Part shown: piece after piece, positions 1 through 9,572 of the stretch
How the letters are laid out: each line of letters opens with the position of its first letter
Position numbering within the stretch: position 1 is the first letter of the stretch
Source of the DNA: Pirellulales bacterium
GTDB lineage: Bacteria > Planctomycetota > Planctomycetia > Pirellulales > JANQPP01
Direction: 5' to 3'
DNA length: 64,000 nucleotides
Assembly (NCBI GenBank): GCA_028289405.1
Contig: JANQPP010000141.1
Span: forward strand, 1-64,000
The notes under the pieces: model-generated
What the model saw: the letters and a program-made list of their open reading frames with translations, nothing else
What the model was told of the DNA's origin: nothing
Database searches by the model: none
Translations under genes and position numbers: made by a program

Positions 1-146
1 TCTTCTTCGGAGAGTTCCAGCGTGGGCTCTTCCACCAACGGCGCGGCCTGCCGAGATTCTGCACGCCACCAAAAAAGCGCGGCGACACCAAACAACACCG
101 CGCTCGCCACCCACAGTACCGTATCTCGTGATTTATGCGTGGCCAT
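1..146 (-). CDS. N-terminal fragment of a membrane-anchored protein (3' end outside window)
   Basis: On the minus strand an ATG at 146 opens a frame that runs off the left edge of the window. The visible 48 residues begin MATHKSRDTVLW and contain one hydrophobic segment (about residues 9-26), followed by an acidic stretch rich in Glu. This is the layout of a signal anchor with a periplasmic or cytoplasmic tail. The family cannot be named from this fragment. The gene is divergent from the protein kinase to its right, so the gap between them should carry promoters for both. Confidence 0.55.
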   Translation of the reverse strand, partial: MATHKSRDTVLWVASAVLFGVAALFWWRAESRQAAPLVEEPTLELSEE

Positions 147-574
147 CAGCTCTTGGATCCTGAGCGAGGAATCGCGCGTCATGCGGCATGCTCATCGGGA
201 AGGTCACTGGCAACAAATATCGCTGGTTGGGCACGCGAGATGGCTGATATGAGCAAGAAAAAGTGTGCACTTTTTGAATTAGACCTGAGTAAAACAGTTG
301 CGGAAAGGCAAAATCCGGAAATCGCTCCGCCCTACTGGAATCACTGAATTGGGGATGATCTATGACGAACTGGTCCCAGCGCGACGGACCAATGACGAAA
401 CAGATCTTTGGGTTTGGTCCGGCTCCACGATACAATACCTTGTTGATGAAAAACGAGTACAATTGGCAAGGCGTGGCCTGGAGGATGGCGAAACGCGGTA
501 TTGCCAGGCAAAAGCGCGGGCTCATCTCGGCTTCTCAGAATTTCCACCGTGAGGCAGGGCTTCCTGCAAGCAAC
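147..574. other. Intergenic region between divergent genes
   Basis: This 428-base stretch separates the left-edge minus-strand gene from the kinase. The kinase frame is open upstream to 362, but residues encoded there have no kinase-like character, so I treat that part as non-coding. The only clear structure is an AT-rich inverted repeat at 258-275. No RNA gene or recognised riboswitch was seen. Confidence 0.4.
258..275. repeat. Perfect 8-bp inverted repeat, possible operator
   Basis: AAAAAGTG at 258-265 is the exact reverse complement of CACTTTTT at 268-275, with only TG between the arms. It lies in the gap between two divergent genes. A two-base spacer suits a dimeric DNA-binding protein better than an RNA hairpin, although a 7-bp stem with a GTGC loop is also possible. 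Its function is inferred only from position and symmetry. Confidence 0.35.
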
Positions 575-1702
575 ATGTCAGCCACGACCACGTTCTTCGA
601 CGCCAGCGTCACCTTGGACCGTGATGGCCACGCCACGGCGCGATGTCCTCAAGAGTTGATGGACCGTTACGTTTCCCTGGTCACCGGGCAGCGCGTGAGC
701 TGGACGGAGCACCATCGCCTATTGAGAAGGCTCGGGGCGGGAGGGCAAGGAGTCGTTTATTTGGGCGAACGCCGCGGCGCGGACGACTTCACGCTTCCCA
801 TTGCGCTGAAATTCTTTTCACCGGAAAGATATGATGATGCCGAGAGCTACGACGTGGCCATGGCCCGGATTGCCCGCGTTTCCGCGCACGTGGCCCAGAT
901 CCAGCAAGACAATTTGCTGGACGTGCAAAACTTCGTGGACCGCAGCCGCATTCGCGTGATGGAGATGGAATGGATTGATGGCTACGATTTGAGCCAGCTC
1001 TTGACCAATGACATGCTGGAGAAGACACGTGCGCGTGTGGATGCTGAACGTTGGAAGTACCTCAACAATGTGATTGTCACCAAGGGTCCGGTGCAACCAC
1101 GTTTGAAACCGGGCATCGCCATCGCCGTGGTCCGCGATTGCCTGGCGGCCCTGGCGGCGTTGCATCGCGAGAGCATCGTGCATGGCGACCTTAAACCGTC
1201 CAACATCATGCTCAAGCGGACGGGAAACGTCAAAATCATCGATATCGGCTCCGCGTTCGAATTGCACAATGCCCCTTCGCGCCGCACCTGCACTCCTTCC
1301 GCGGCGGCTCCGGAAGTGCTCGAGGGCGCCGAATGCTCGCCCCGTTCCGATCTGGCCAGCTTGGGTTATGTCTTGGTGGAAATGCTCAGCGGCAGGCCGT
1401 GCTTCGCGGGGATCGGTACCTACCGGGAACTGCTGGAAGCCAAGCGGAACCTGCCACAACGTCTCGAAGCGCAAATGCCGGAGGACATTCGCCGCGATTC
1501 CTTGCTGATGAATTTCTGTCGCCGGCTCATTGCGCCCGATCCCGCCCGGCGCTTCCCGGATGCCGAATCCGCGGACATGCTTAACGAGGGGGCCGCCGGC
1601 TTCCATCGTCAGCTCGTGATGGGCGACCTATCCAGTGAGTACGATAACGAAATCCGGCTCTGGCTACACGAGTTGAATGGCAGCCACGATGCGGGGCATT
1701 AG
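575..1702 (+). CDS. Serine/threonine protein kinase, Hanks type, with divergent motifs
   Basis: The 375-residue product has a eukaryotic-like kinase domain. A glycine loop GAGGQG is at residues 54-59 and the ATP-binding lysine is in ALKFF (K79). The catalytic loop HGDLKPSN is at 203-210, the metal motif DIG (in place of DFG) at 223-225, APE at 245-247, and the helix-F aspartate near 259. The ATG at 575 is preferred over the in-frame ATG at 362 because the extra 71 residues look non-coding. No transmembrane segment or sensor domain follows the kinase domain, so it is probably cytosolic. HRD is replaced by HGD, which is common among bacterial non-RD kinases. The substrate is unknown and neighbouring genes give no clue. 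Confidence 0.85.
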   Translation: MSATTTFFDASVTLDRDGHATARCPQELMDRYVSLVTGQRVSWTEHHRLLRRLGAGGQGVVYLGERRGADDFTLPIALKFFSPERYDDAESYDVAMARIARVSAHVAQIQQDNLLDVQNFVDRSRIRVMEMEWIDGYDLSQLLTNDMLEKTRARVDAERWKYLNNVIVTKGPVQPRLKPGIAIAVVRDCLAALAALHRESIVHGDLKPSNIMLKRTGNVKIIDIGSAFELHNAPSRRTCTPSAAAPEVLEGAECSPRSDLASLGYVLVEMLSGRPCFAGIGTYRELLEAKRNLPQRLEAQMPEDIRRDSLLMNFCRRLIAPDPARRFPDAESADMLNEGAAGFHRQLVMGDLSSEYDNEIRLWLHELNGSHDAGH

Positions 1703-2017
1703 CCCCCGGCATGGACTCTGAACTGCTCGCCTGGTTCACCAGCGGTTATTCCGGCGAAAAATGGGCCATTCAAGGGGTGCAACCGCCCATTCCAGCGGTT
1801 AGAATAGGGCAGATTTTCCATTGATTCCGCCTACACCGTGTCTCGGTTGAGTGGTGCGGCGCTCGCGCTGTGTGGACTCGTCATGCACGGCGCCGCTGGC
1901 ACTACACATCCCGGCGACACGCACTAGGAAACATTCACGCGATCCGGATGGGATTTTTCGGGTCGGCGTGGTACCCGGTTTTCCTCCCTACATTCCTCTC
2001 ATCAGGAGCATATTGAC
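1703..2017. other. Intergenic region before the exported oxidoreductase
   Basis: This 315-base gap separates two co-directional genes. It ends with a good ribosome-binding site, AGGAG at 2004-2008, nine bases before the ATG at 2018. No clear terminator for the kinase gene and no RNA gene were recognised. Confidence 0.4.
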
Positions 2018-3490
2018 ATGGCCAACGATGATGTTTCCCGCCGCAATTTCATCAAGACCACGGCGGCAGGCGCCGCGGCGGCGTCCGCCATTTTGAAGGC
2101 GCCCGCTCCAGCCCGGGCTCTAGGAGCCAATGGTCGGCTTCGCGTGGGCGTGATCGGCCCTGGTGGTCGCGGTTTCGGTGCCCACGTCAAGACTCTGGAA
2201 AAGCTGCGTGCCGAGGGCGCCAATCTGGATATCGTGGCCGTCTCCGAGGTGTACACCACGCAACGGGACAAGGTGTGCGCGGATATCGAAAAAGAAACCG
2301 GCGTCACTCCGAAAAAATACGATGACTATCAGGATATGCTCGCCGATGACAGCGTGGACGCCGTGTGCATCGGCACGCCCGACCATTGGCACGCCAAGCA
2401 AACCATCGACGCCATGAAGGCGGGCAAGCATGTCTACTGCGAAAAGCCGATGACGCATTCCATCGAGGAAGCCATCGCGGTCGTGGATGCCTGGAAAGAA
2501 ACCGGCAAGGTGATGCAGGTCGGCGTGCAATCCACCAGCCTTCCGGTGTGGGATGCGTGTCGTCAGATGATCCAGCGGGGTAAGCTGGGCAAGGTCCTCA
2601 CGTTCCAGACGGAGTTCTTCCGCAATTCGTCGATGGGCCAATGGCGCTATTACGCGTTGAACAAGGACATGACGCCCAAGACGATCGACTGGAAGCGGTT
2701 CCTCGGAACCGACCAAGGGCTCGCTCCCGACATGCCTTTCGACCGGGCCATCTACGCCCAATGGCGCCGCTTCTGGCCCTTCGGTTCGGGCATGTACACC
2801 GATCTCTTCGTGCACCGTACCACCAGCATGCTCAAGGCCACCGGCCTGCGGATGCCGGGGCGCGTCGTGGGTGGCGGCGGCATCTTCCTGGAATATGATG
2901 GCCGGGACGTGCCGGATGTGGCGACCGTAGTGGCCGACTTCGATGAAGGCGTGCAAGCCTTGATCACCGCCACCATGTGCTGCGCGAACACGCCCATCAC
3001 GCAGCTCATCCGCGGCCACTTCGGCTCCTTCGTCTTCGGCAACGGCGAAGGCTTCGATTCCTTCGAGTTCATTCCCGAGCGGCCCCAGGTCACGCGGAAT
3101 AGCAAGCTCGAAAAGGAACGCATCGAGGTACCGAAGTCCGATCCGGACACCACCAAGACGCACTTCTGGAACTGGCTGCATGCGGTCTACAACAATGACC
3201 AGATGATGTGCAACAACCCGCCCGACCTCGGCGCCGCGGCCATCGCGGTGGTCAACATGGGCGCCCAGAGCTACCGCAAGGGGAAGGTCTACCAGTGGGA
3301 CAAGCAGTCCCGCCAAGCCGTGGACGGGGACGAGAGCTGGGCCAAGCGTTGGGAGCAGATTTCCCAGGCGCGGGGCAAGCCGAACCATGTCCCGGGCTGG
3401 CTCGCCGGCACGCACGGCAGCCTGCTTGAAGAGCCGGAATACCAATCGCTGGAAGGCCCCTGGACCGAAGGCCGCGACCCCGCCGCCTAA
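2018..3490 (+). CDS. Gfo/Idh/MocA family oxidoreductase with Tat signal
   Basis: The 490-residue protein begins with a twin-arginine signal (SRRNFIKTTAAG, ending near the APARA stretch at residue 33), so it is predicted to be exported folded. A Rossmann nucleotide-binding motif GPGGRG follows at 47-52. The family motif EKPMT, which carries the conserved Lys-Pro, is near residue 142. Family members oxidise or isomerise sugars or cyclitols with a tightly held NAD(P). Exported versions are numerous in planctomycetes and are linked to glycan use. AGGAG at 2004-2008 supports the start. The gene stands alone and is followed by a strong terminator. The substrate cannot be inferred. Confidence 0.92.
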   Translation: MANDDVSRRNFIKTTAAGAAAASAILKAPAPARALGANGRLRVGVIGPGGRGFGAHVKTLEKLRAEGANLDIVAVSEVYTTQRDKVCADIEKETGVTPKKYDDYQDMLADDSVDAVCIGTPDHWHAKQTIDAMKAGKHVYCEKPMTHSIEEAIAVVDAWKETGKVMQVGVQSTSLPVWDACRQMIQRGKLGKVLTFQTEFFRNSSMGQWRYYALNKDMTPKTIDWKRFLGTDQGLAPDMPFDRAIYAQWRRFWPFGSGMYTDLFVHRTTSMLKATGLRMPGRVVGGGGIFLEYDGRDVPDVATVVADFDEGVQALITATMCCANTPITQLIRGHFGSFVFGNGEGFDSFEFIPERPQVTRNSKLEKERIEVPKSDPDTTKTHFWNWLHAVYNNDQMMCNNPPDLGAAAIAVVNMGAQSYRKGKVYQWDKQSRQAVDGDESWAKRWEQISQARGKPNHVPGWLAGTHGSLLEEPEYQSLEGPWTEGRDPAA

Positions 3491-3530
3491 GCCCAGCGAA
3501 ATTTCTAATCGCTTGGTGATACGTGAACTT

Positions 3531-3571
3531 AACGACCCGTTTGCATATCGTGTGCAAGCGGGCCGTTTTTT
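3531..3571 (+). terminator. Rho-independent terminator of the Gfo/Idh/MocA gene
   Basis: Arms at 3531-3545 and 3553-3567 form a 15-bp stem with one mismatch and one G-T pair around a seven-base loop. The T tract at 3566-3571 follows directly. It begins 40 bases after the stop codon at 3490 and lies on the correct strand. Confidence 0.85.
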
Positions 3572-3712
3572 ATTCCGATTTGGAAGCCAACTCACTACCC
3601 GTAGCTACTACGGCATCGATTTTTGAGTGCGAGAAGGCCATGACCCGCCAGGCGACGTCCGGGGTGACGATCGCGCAAAACGTACGCGTGTCACGAAAGC
3701 CTGGACACGAAA

Positions 3713-4174
3713 TCAATTTTCCTTGGCGGGGAAGTTTTTTTCCAATGGGCGGAGGAGTGCCAAGAGGAGCAATGCCATGATCGTGGCGCTGACGGCGAGG
3801 CTGATCATCGCTAGCCCGGCAGCGGTCCCCACGGCGGCGGTCAACCAAATCGAACTAGCGGTCGTGAGACCTTTGATTTCGAGCTGGTCGCTCAGTTTTA
3901 GGATGGTCCCAGCACCGAGGAATCCAATGCCGGCGGCGATCCCCTGCACCACGCGCGTCGCGTCCGCGTTGGGCGGTGGGGCGACTCCCAAACCGGCCAA
4001 CGTGAAGACCGCAGAGCCGAGAGCCACCGCGACATGAGTGCGGAGCCCAGCCCAGTGCCCGTAAATCTGCCGCTCCAAGCCGATTAAGCCACCGAGCAGC
4101 ATCGCGAGGCCCAGGCGCGACCACTCATCCAAAATCTGTTGGAGATCGAACGACTCAATCCAGGATGCGGGCAT
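3713..4174 (-). CDS. MgtC/SapB family membrane protein
   Basis: The 153-residue protein is strongly hydrophobic with four to five predicted membrane helices. It carries the MgtC N-terminal signature: GGLIGLERQ near residue 28, followed by AGLRTH and then a GIGFLGAGTI segment. This is the conserved membrane domain only. The C-terminal soluble ACT-like domain of long MgtC proteins is absent, as in the short SapB type. The family is associated with growth at low magnesium and with inhibition of ATP synthase in pathogens, but the function in environmental bacteria is unclear. The gene is convergent with the upstream oxidoreductase and separated from it by a terminator. Confidence 0.85.
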   Translation of the reverse strand: MPASWIESFDLQQILDEWSRLGLAMLLGGLIGLERQIYGHWAGLRTHVAVALGSAVFTLAGLGVAPPPNADATRVVQGIAAGIGFLGAGTILKLSDQLEIKGLTTASSIWLTAAVGTAAGLAMISLAVSATIMALLLLALLRPLEKNFPAKEN

Positions 4175-4469
4175 GTGACTGTCATTTCTTGAAGCCGTGG
4201 GAAGCTCAACCTATTGCACTTATATCAAGCGGGCGCATTTTCCGTGAGGCGCGGGAAGATGGCAATTCGCGCTCAAGTTTCCAAGTTTCGGACGCCCGCA
4301 AATCTCTCTTCGACAAACGGAGTGACTCGTCGAGTGGTTTGACCGCGAAACAACTTCGCGTTACAGCTCTATCCTACCGGAAACTATTTTGCCAGCCCAA
4401 AGCAATTGAAGGCAACATGAGCGGCGAGGCTCGGAGTGTCTTTCTTGGTGTTTGCGAGGAGGCGAATGT

Positions 4470-5996
4470 CTAGGAGCGGGAACTGATGGCCTCATCTTTC
4501 GCCGAAAGAGACTCCAGAGATTCTTCGGAAGGTCTGTGGCGATGGTTTTCCATGCCCTCCCGCGCCGCCTGGGCCAAATTTCGCAGCATACCCGCGAACA
4601 CCAGGCAATGCAGAGGATAGAGCGCATACCAATAGGCTAGACCAAAAAGTCCCGTAGGATCGAAGATGGCTGTTTGACGGATCGTGCTACGCTGCGTCTC
4701 GCCGGTGACTTCGAATTCGAGCCAAGCCCGCCCAGGGACTTTCATTTCCGCCTGCAATCGCAGAAGACGATTTGGCTCGAACGATTCGACGCGCCAAAAG
4801 TCCAGCGCGTCACCGACACGAACATCCACGGGATGACGGCGGCCCCGGCGGACTCCCACACCTCCGACTAGTAAATCGAGAAATCCGCGCAATTTCCAGA
4901 GCCAGTTACCGTAGTACCAGCCAGTATCGCCGCCGAGCCGTTGGATCGGAGCGAATGCTTGCTGGGGTGAGCAGTCGACTTCTTCGGTCCGGGAATCGAC
5001 GATCCGGGAACCAAACCTCTGGCCTCCCCAGTCGCGATCTTGACCGCCCGAGGAGAGGGCATCGGACCAGCGGGTTTCGGCGAATTCACGATCCTCGTTT
5101 TTCAAGGCACGCTCGATGGATGCCGCGAGTCCACGTGGGTTCACATCGAAAGTCTTCTCCGCGAGATTATTGGAAATCAGCGTCGGATTTCTCAGACTTT
5201 CCACCAATTGGCGGCCCACGCGGGCGTAGATGGGCGTCACCAGGCCCAGCCACAGGCTCGAGAGATAGGGCGTCAGAATGGGGACCGGAATCATCCACCG
5301 CCGTAGCCCTCGTTGCCGTGCGTATTCCCGCATGATGTCGCCATAGGAGACCTGGTCTGGGCCGCCGATTTCGAAAACATGGGAGTCCCCGTCGGTCAGC
5401 TCCAGGGCTTTTAACAAATACTCCAAGAGATCTTCGATGGCGATGGGTTGTGCGAGCACGTTGACCCAACGCGGGCAGATCATGACCGGAAGACGCTCCA
5501 CCAAGGCGCGGATCAATTCGAAGGAGAGGCTACCGGAGCCGATCACGATCGAGGCTCTCAATTCGATGACCTGTCCGCCGAATTTGCGCAGTTCATCCCC
5601 CGTTTCTTGCCGACTGCGCAAGTGCTTTGAAAGATGCACGTCCGGATTGCCAAGCCCACCCAAATAGATAATGCGTCGCACGCCGGCCGCGTCTGCGGCG
5701 CGGGCAAAATTTCGGGCGGCTTCACGGTCCTTCTCGGCGAAATCGTTCCCGGAGCTCATGGAGTGGATGAAGTAATAACAAGTATCGACCCCTTGCATGG
5801 CCTGTTTCAAAGAGTCCAGGTTTCGCACGTCGCCGAAGGCCACGTCGGTTCCCGGCGCGACCATTCCCCGCAGGCGTTCGGGGTTGCGGGTCAAACACCG
5901 TATCTGAACATCGTGCGATTCCAACCGTGGCAAAAGACGACCACCGACGTACCCCGTGGCTCCGGTTAAAAGAATAAGCCGACGATTCTTGTCCAT
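4470..5996 (-). CDS. SDR-family NAD(P)-binding protein fused to a DUF2867 domain
   Basis: The 508-residue protein starts with a classical atypical-SDR nucleotide-binding motif, GATGYVGGRLL, near residues 13-23, followed by an NmrA/epimerase-like fold to about residue 310. The C-terminal part, from about 335 to 480, matches the DUF2867 layout often found behind such SDR domains. It ends with a hydrophobic stretch around FGLAYWYALYPLHCLVF. Members are annotated as NAD(P)H-binding proteins of unknown substrate. The gene is monocistronic, with 295 bases of non-coding DNA after it and 267 before it. AGAGAGAC lies upstream of the ATG as a weak ribosome-binding site. Confidence 0.85.
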   Translation of the reverse strand: MDKNRRLILLTGATGYVGGRLLPRLESHDVQIRCLTRNPERLRGMVAPGTDVAFGDVRNLDSLKQAMQGVDTCYYFIHSMSSGNDFAEKDREAARNFARAADAAGVRRIIYLGGLGNPDVHLSKHLRSRQETGDELRKFGGQVIELRASIVIGSGSLSFELIRALVERLPVMICPRWVNVLAQPIAIEDLLEYLLKALELTDGDSHVFEIGGPDQVSYGDIMREYARQRGLRRWMIPVPILTPYLSSLWLGLVTPIYARVGRQLVESLRNPTLISNNLAEKTFDVNPRGLAASIERALKNEDREFAETRWSDALSSGGQDRDWGGQRFGSRIVDSRTEEVDCSPQQAFAPIQRLGGDTGWYYGNWLWKLRGFLDLLVGGVGVRRGRRHPVDVRVGDALDFWRVESFEPNRLLRLQAEMKVPGRAWLEFEVTGETQRSTIRQTAIFDPTGLFGLAYWYALYPLHCLVFAGMLRNLAQAAREGMENHRHRPSEESLESLSAKDEAISSRS

Positions 5997-6263
5997 GGAC
6001 TCAAAGTCTCTCTGGTGAGCGCCTCAGTTTGGAGGTTTGATCCCTCCAAATGGGGCAAACGGTGTGCTACCGGTCCGCGACACGGCTTCCGTGATGAAGG
6101 CATGACGTTGCCGAAAATTCTTTTCTTCAAGCGTGGACCATCGGCTGTCTGTCGGAGGAATATCGGCAAATCCCTATTTTGTCCGCCGAGGTACTATTGG
6201 CTTCCGAATGGTTCCTGGAAAGTCATCAGCGCGAATTCGAGTGGATTCGAGCGGCAATCGGTT

Positions 6264-8489
6264 TCAGTCATTCGAAGCGTGCTCGACTTCGGTGGAGACC
6301 GATGCGGCTTGCTCGCGGGGCATGGTCTTGCCCGCGAATATGACGATTCCCAAACCCAAAATCAGCAAAAGGCCACTCGCGGCGAGCCACACCGGAGGCA
6401 GATGCGAGCGTTCCTCTAACGCCCAACCCCACAGCCGCTCCATTTGGGGTTGGTAGTACGCCATGCCGATCAGCAAGCCGTTGTGAGCCGCGTGTGCCAG
6501 CATGCCAGGAAACAGACTTCCCGTTCTCCAGCAGACAAGTCCGAGCACGCAGCCGATCACGGTACTTGGCAGAAATCGCTCCAAGGCGAGTGAAGACGGC
6601 GTGACGACATGGAACAATCCGAAGAGCAAGGAGGACGTCAAAATGGCCGCGCGGGCGGACATGCTTCGCGAAAATACCCCCAACACGTAGCCGCGAAAAA
6701 ACCACTCTTCGCAGACCGCCGGCACGACCGCCATGACCAGGATCACGAAGGATATCGGCAGCATCCGCCATTGGTCGAGCAACGCTTGAATCTGTTCGAA
6801 ATGGCCAGTGTCAATGGAAACCACGCCAGTTTCATGAAGCAGCACGACCAGCTCATGTGCCCAGGGCCACATGGACAGTGCGACCAACACCGCGCCGATC
6901 CAAGCCGCCGCCCGAGCCGGACGGATCCGGAAGATGGTTCTCCAATCGATGCGGTGCCACCAAACGGCTAGGACGGGAAGCGCGAGGAAAACGAGGATCG
7001 TGACCGCGCCACCCGCCGCCAGACGCGCTGGCATCGGCCATTGGTCCTCTAGCATGACCAATCCGGAGAGAAAGAAATGCGCGGCGAAAACCACGGCCAA
7101 CAAGCTGGCGGCTGATGCCAAGGAAGGATCAACATGGGCATGGCGTGGCCGTCGAAAGACGTCGAACCAGCCGGTGTTCGTGCTGTAGAGCACCGCTTCG
7201 TCGCCAAAAATGCGGGCCGCCAAAGCAATGGCTGCCCAGGCGTAGAGAAGCGTGGAAACCAATACAACCGCCATGACGACCGGCTCCACGTGCGATGTCA
7301 GCAGGTCGCGCCCGAGCAGTACAATGTTCAAGAGGGGAACAATCGCCAACGCGCCCTGCAAGTCCGTTCCCGGCAACAGGCTTGCCAAACCGGGTACCAT
7401 GGAAACCACCATGATCGGCACGAGGTATGCCTGTGCTTCTTTGAAACTGCGGGCGACGCTGGTGACGCACAGCAACATGGCTGAAAAGAATGCGGCAAAT
7501 AGCACGACCAAAAAACCGATTGCCGCGAGCGTGGTGAAGCGGAGTCCTTGTTCTCCGAATAACATTGGCCAGAGCCCCGTCGCGCGGAGTGTGATAGCCA
7601 TGGAGACGACATTGATCGAAGCGGTGATCGTCGCCACGGTCAGGACCGCGACATACTTGGCCAAGAGCAGTTTTGCCCGGGGCACCGGTGCGGCGATGAG
7701 CACCTCCAAAGTCCCCCGCTCGCGTTCGCCGGCCGTCAAATCGATCGCCGGATAAACCGCGCCGGTCACGGTCATTAACAAGAGCGCGAAGGGGATCACC
7801 AACGCCAAAGGCGTTTCCGGAGCCGTTTCGCTGGGGATCGCGCGCGGTTCGGGGCGGACCGCCACGGCTCGTTGAGGTACTTTCAACATCGCTAAACGCA
7901 CGGACAAAAATTCCGCGTTGGCCCGTGCCAGGGAAGATTCCAGAAAATCCCGTGCTGCCTCGCTACGTGGCGAATTCTCGCGGTACAAAATCTCGCAGCG
8001 GGCCGCCAACGGCTCCCGCGGATTCTGCTCGGGATTCACGATGTCATGCACGCGAATGCCCACGTCCACATCGCCATCCCGGACCACGGCTTCCAGATCT
8101 TCTGCGATGAAAGTGCTCAGCCGGTGTTTGGCGTCGGTGTTTTCCGCTCCAGACAGATCGGGGGCGGAGCCATCGGTTGGCACCCACTCATCGAAACTGA
8201 ACCCCATGTATCCCCAGAGCCAGCGTCCTTCCTGTTCGGACAGAAAGCCGATGCGAAATTCGCGGCCCTCCGACGGATTTGCGTGCACCAGAAAGTATTC
8301 GCGAAAACCGATGGCCAGCAGCGGATAAATCAGCACCGGCATGATGAACAACGTAAACAGTGTTCGCCGGTCGCTGAGGATCTCCCGTTCTTCCTTGGCA
8401 ATCAGACGTAGCCCGCGTGCCCCTCGCCAACGACGGCTTGGCAGCGTATCGGCTGCGGTCGAAGAAGTTGGCTCCGGTAGTGACGTCAT
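6264..8489 (-). CDS. ABC-2 exporter permease fused to a CPBP intramembrane protease
   Basis: The 741-residue protein has two parts. Residues 1 to about 430 form an ABC-2/NatB-type permease: a first helix near 45-65, a large extracytoplasmic region, then helices that include the GERERGTLEVL signature typical of ABC-2 permeases. From about 540 to the end is a CPBP (CAAX-protease/bacteriocin-processing) domain with EEWFFRGYVLG and a following LLFGLFHVV motif. These supply the Glu-Glu, Arg and His residues of the membrane metalloprotease site. The partner ATPase lies immediately upstream with a five-base gap, so both are made together. The cargo is unknown. Export coupled to proteolytic processing or resistance is an inference. 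Confidence 0.9.
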   Translation of the reverse strand: MTSLPEPTSSTAADTLPSRRWRGARGLRLIAKEEREILSDRRTLFTLFIMPVLIYPLLAIGFREYFLVHANPSEGREFRIGFLSEQEGRWLWGYMGFSFDEWVPTDGSAPDLSGAENTDAKHRLSTFIAEDLEAVVRDGDVDVGIRVHDIVNPEQNPREPLAARCEILYRENSPRSEAARDFLESSLARANAEFLSVRLAMLKVPQRAVAVRPEPRAIPSETAPETPLALVIPFALLLMTVTGAVYPAIDLTAGERERGTLEVLIAAPVPRAKLLLAKYVAVLTVATITASINVVSMAITLRATGLWPMLFGEQGLRFTTLAAIGFLVVLFAAFFSAMLLCVTSVARSFKEAQAYLVPIMVVSMVPGLASLLPGTDLQGALAIVPLLNIVLLGRDLLTSHVEPVVMAVVLVSTLLYAWAAIALAARIFGDEAVLYSTNTGWFDVFRRPRHAHVDPSLASAASLLAVVFAAHFFLSGLVMLEDQWPMPARLAAGGAVTILVFLALPVLAVWWHRIDWRTIFRIRPARAAAWIGAVLVALSMWPWAHELVVLLHETGVVSIDTGHFEQIQALLDQWRMLPISFVILVMAVVPAVCEEWFFRGYVLGVFSRSMSARAAILTSSLLFGLFHVVTPSSLALERFLPSTVIGCVLGLVCWRTGSLFPGMLAHAAHNGLLIGMAYYQPQMERLWGWALEERSHLPPVWLAASGLLLILGLGIVIFAGKTMPREQAASVSTEVEHASND

Positions 8490-8494
8490 GGGGC

Positions 8495-9262
8495 CTACAG
8501 CGTGGAAGTGTGATGAGCCGAGTTTTCGTTCGAGGGCTGATTCAAGCTCCAGAAGACATCGTGAAGACTTTTTTTCCCGGTTCGCTCCTGAAGTTCTTTC
8601 AATCCCCCTTCGGCCATAATCCGGCCATGCGACAGGATTCCGAAACGGTCACAAAGCCGTTCCGCCTCATCCAAACGATGAGTGCAGAGTACGACGGCTT
8701 TTCCCTGTTCGCGCAACAGTTGGATGTATTCCTGGACCACGCGGCTGCCCATCACGTCCAATCCCAGCGAGGGCTCGTCCAGCAACACGGCAGGAGGCTG
8801 ATGGATCAAGGCGCGTGCCAAATTGACCCGCTGTTTTTGGCCCGTGCTCAAAGTCCCACAACGTTGCTGGAGAAACTCCTCCAGCCCTAAGTGGAATGCC
8901 AATTGACCCAAGCGGTTTTCGGCGGCGTCCTGTTCCACTCCGTATAACTCGGCGAAAAAGAGCAGCATTTGCCGCACCGTCAACCACGCGTAGACGCCGG
9001 TCGTGACGGAAACGAAACCGACGCGCCGTTTCACTTCGTTCGGTTCGGCAACGGAGGAAAACCCATCGATCACGGCATGGCCCGACGTGGGTCGGAGCAG
9101 ACCCAGCATCATCCGCAACGTGGTGGTCTTGCCCGCCCCATTTGCTCCGAGCAGACCGTAGACTTCCCCCTGGTGGACGAGAAAGCTCAAGTTATCGACG
9201 GCTTGGATCTCTTTTCCCCTCGGCAAGTCGAACGATTTCGCAAGCTGGACGGCTTCAATCAT
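8495..9262 (-). CDS. ABC transporter ATP-binding protein (NatA/CcmA type)
   Basis: This 255-residue ATPase has Walker [10 protein letters not shown] near residue 39, a signature motif [15 protein letters not shown] near 138, and Walker [12 protein letters not shown]. This is the standard single-domain layout for drug, sodium or lipid exporters of the ABC-2 class. Its stop codon is five bases before the start of the permease-protease fusion, so the two form an operon and very likely one complex at the inner membrane. No accessory periplasmic protein is encoded next to them. Confidence 0.95.
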   Translation of the reverse strand: MIEAVQLAKSFDLPRGKEIQAVDNLSFLVHQGEVYGLLGANGAGKTTTLRMMLGLLRPTSGHAVIDGFSSVAEPNEVKRRVGFVSVTTGVYAWLTVRQMLLFFAELYGVEQDAAENRLGQLAFHLGLEEFLQQRCGTLSTGQKQRVNLARALIHQPPAVLLDEPSLGLDVMGSRVVQEYIQLLREQGKAVVLCTHRLDEAERLCDRFGILSHGRIMAEGGLKELQERTGKKSLHDVFWSLNQPSNENSAHHTSTL

Positions 9263-9572
9263 ACACTCACGAAAATCTACGGGAACTGCGGCAAATGCGT
9301 GGCACGCCTAAATACTAGAGGCCTAAGTCAGAGGCGCAATTTAGCGTGAGGCTGGTGTCTGGACCACCCTTCGCGGTCCGTCATCGTCGGAGGCTTCCTT
9401 ACAAAACGCACAATTGTTCAAGTCCTAAAAAACGTTACGTCGAACAAATCTGATAGGGGTAACTCATCTTGGTATCAAGGGAATCCCGCGCCATCCTCTT
9501 GGCGTCAAGCAGCAAGTCATGAACGGACCAACGCTCGAGTTCTGGCCCACTCGAGCGGCAGGGAGGGCAAGG
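9263..9572. other. Intergenic region between divergent ABC exporter and TolC-like genes
   Basis: This 310-base gap should hold promoters for both divergent genes. GGGAGG at 9561-9566 is a clear ribosome-binding site six bases before the ATG at 9573. I saw no RNA gene or convincing hairpin. Confidence 0.4.

Noticed and set aside
2120-3595. Long minus-strand ORF of 491 codons opposite the Gfo/Idh/MocA gene
   Set aside because: It is antisense to a clear Tat-exported oxidoreductase and its protein has no domain features. It arises from the high GC content and codon structure.
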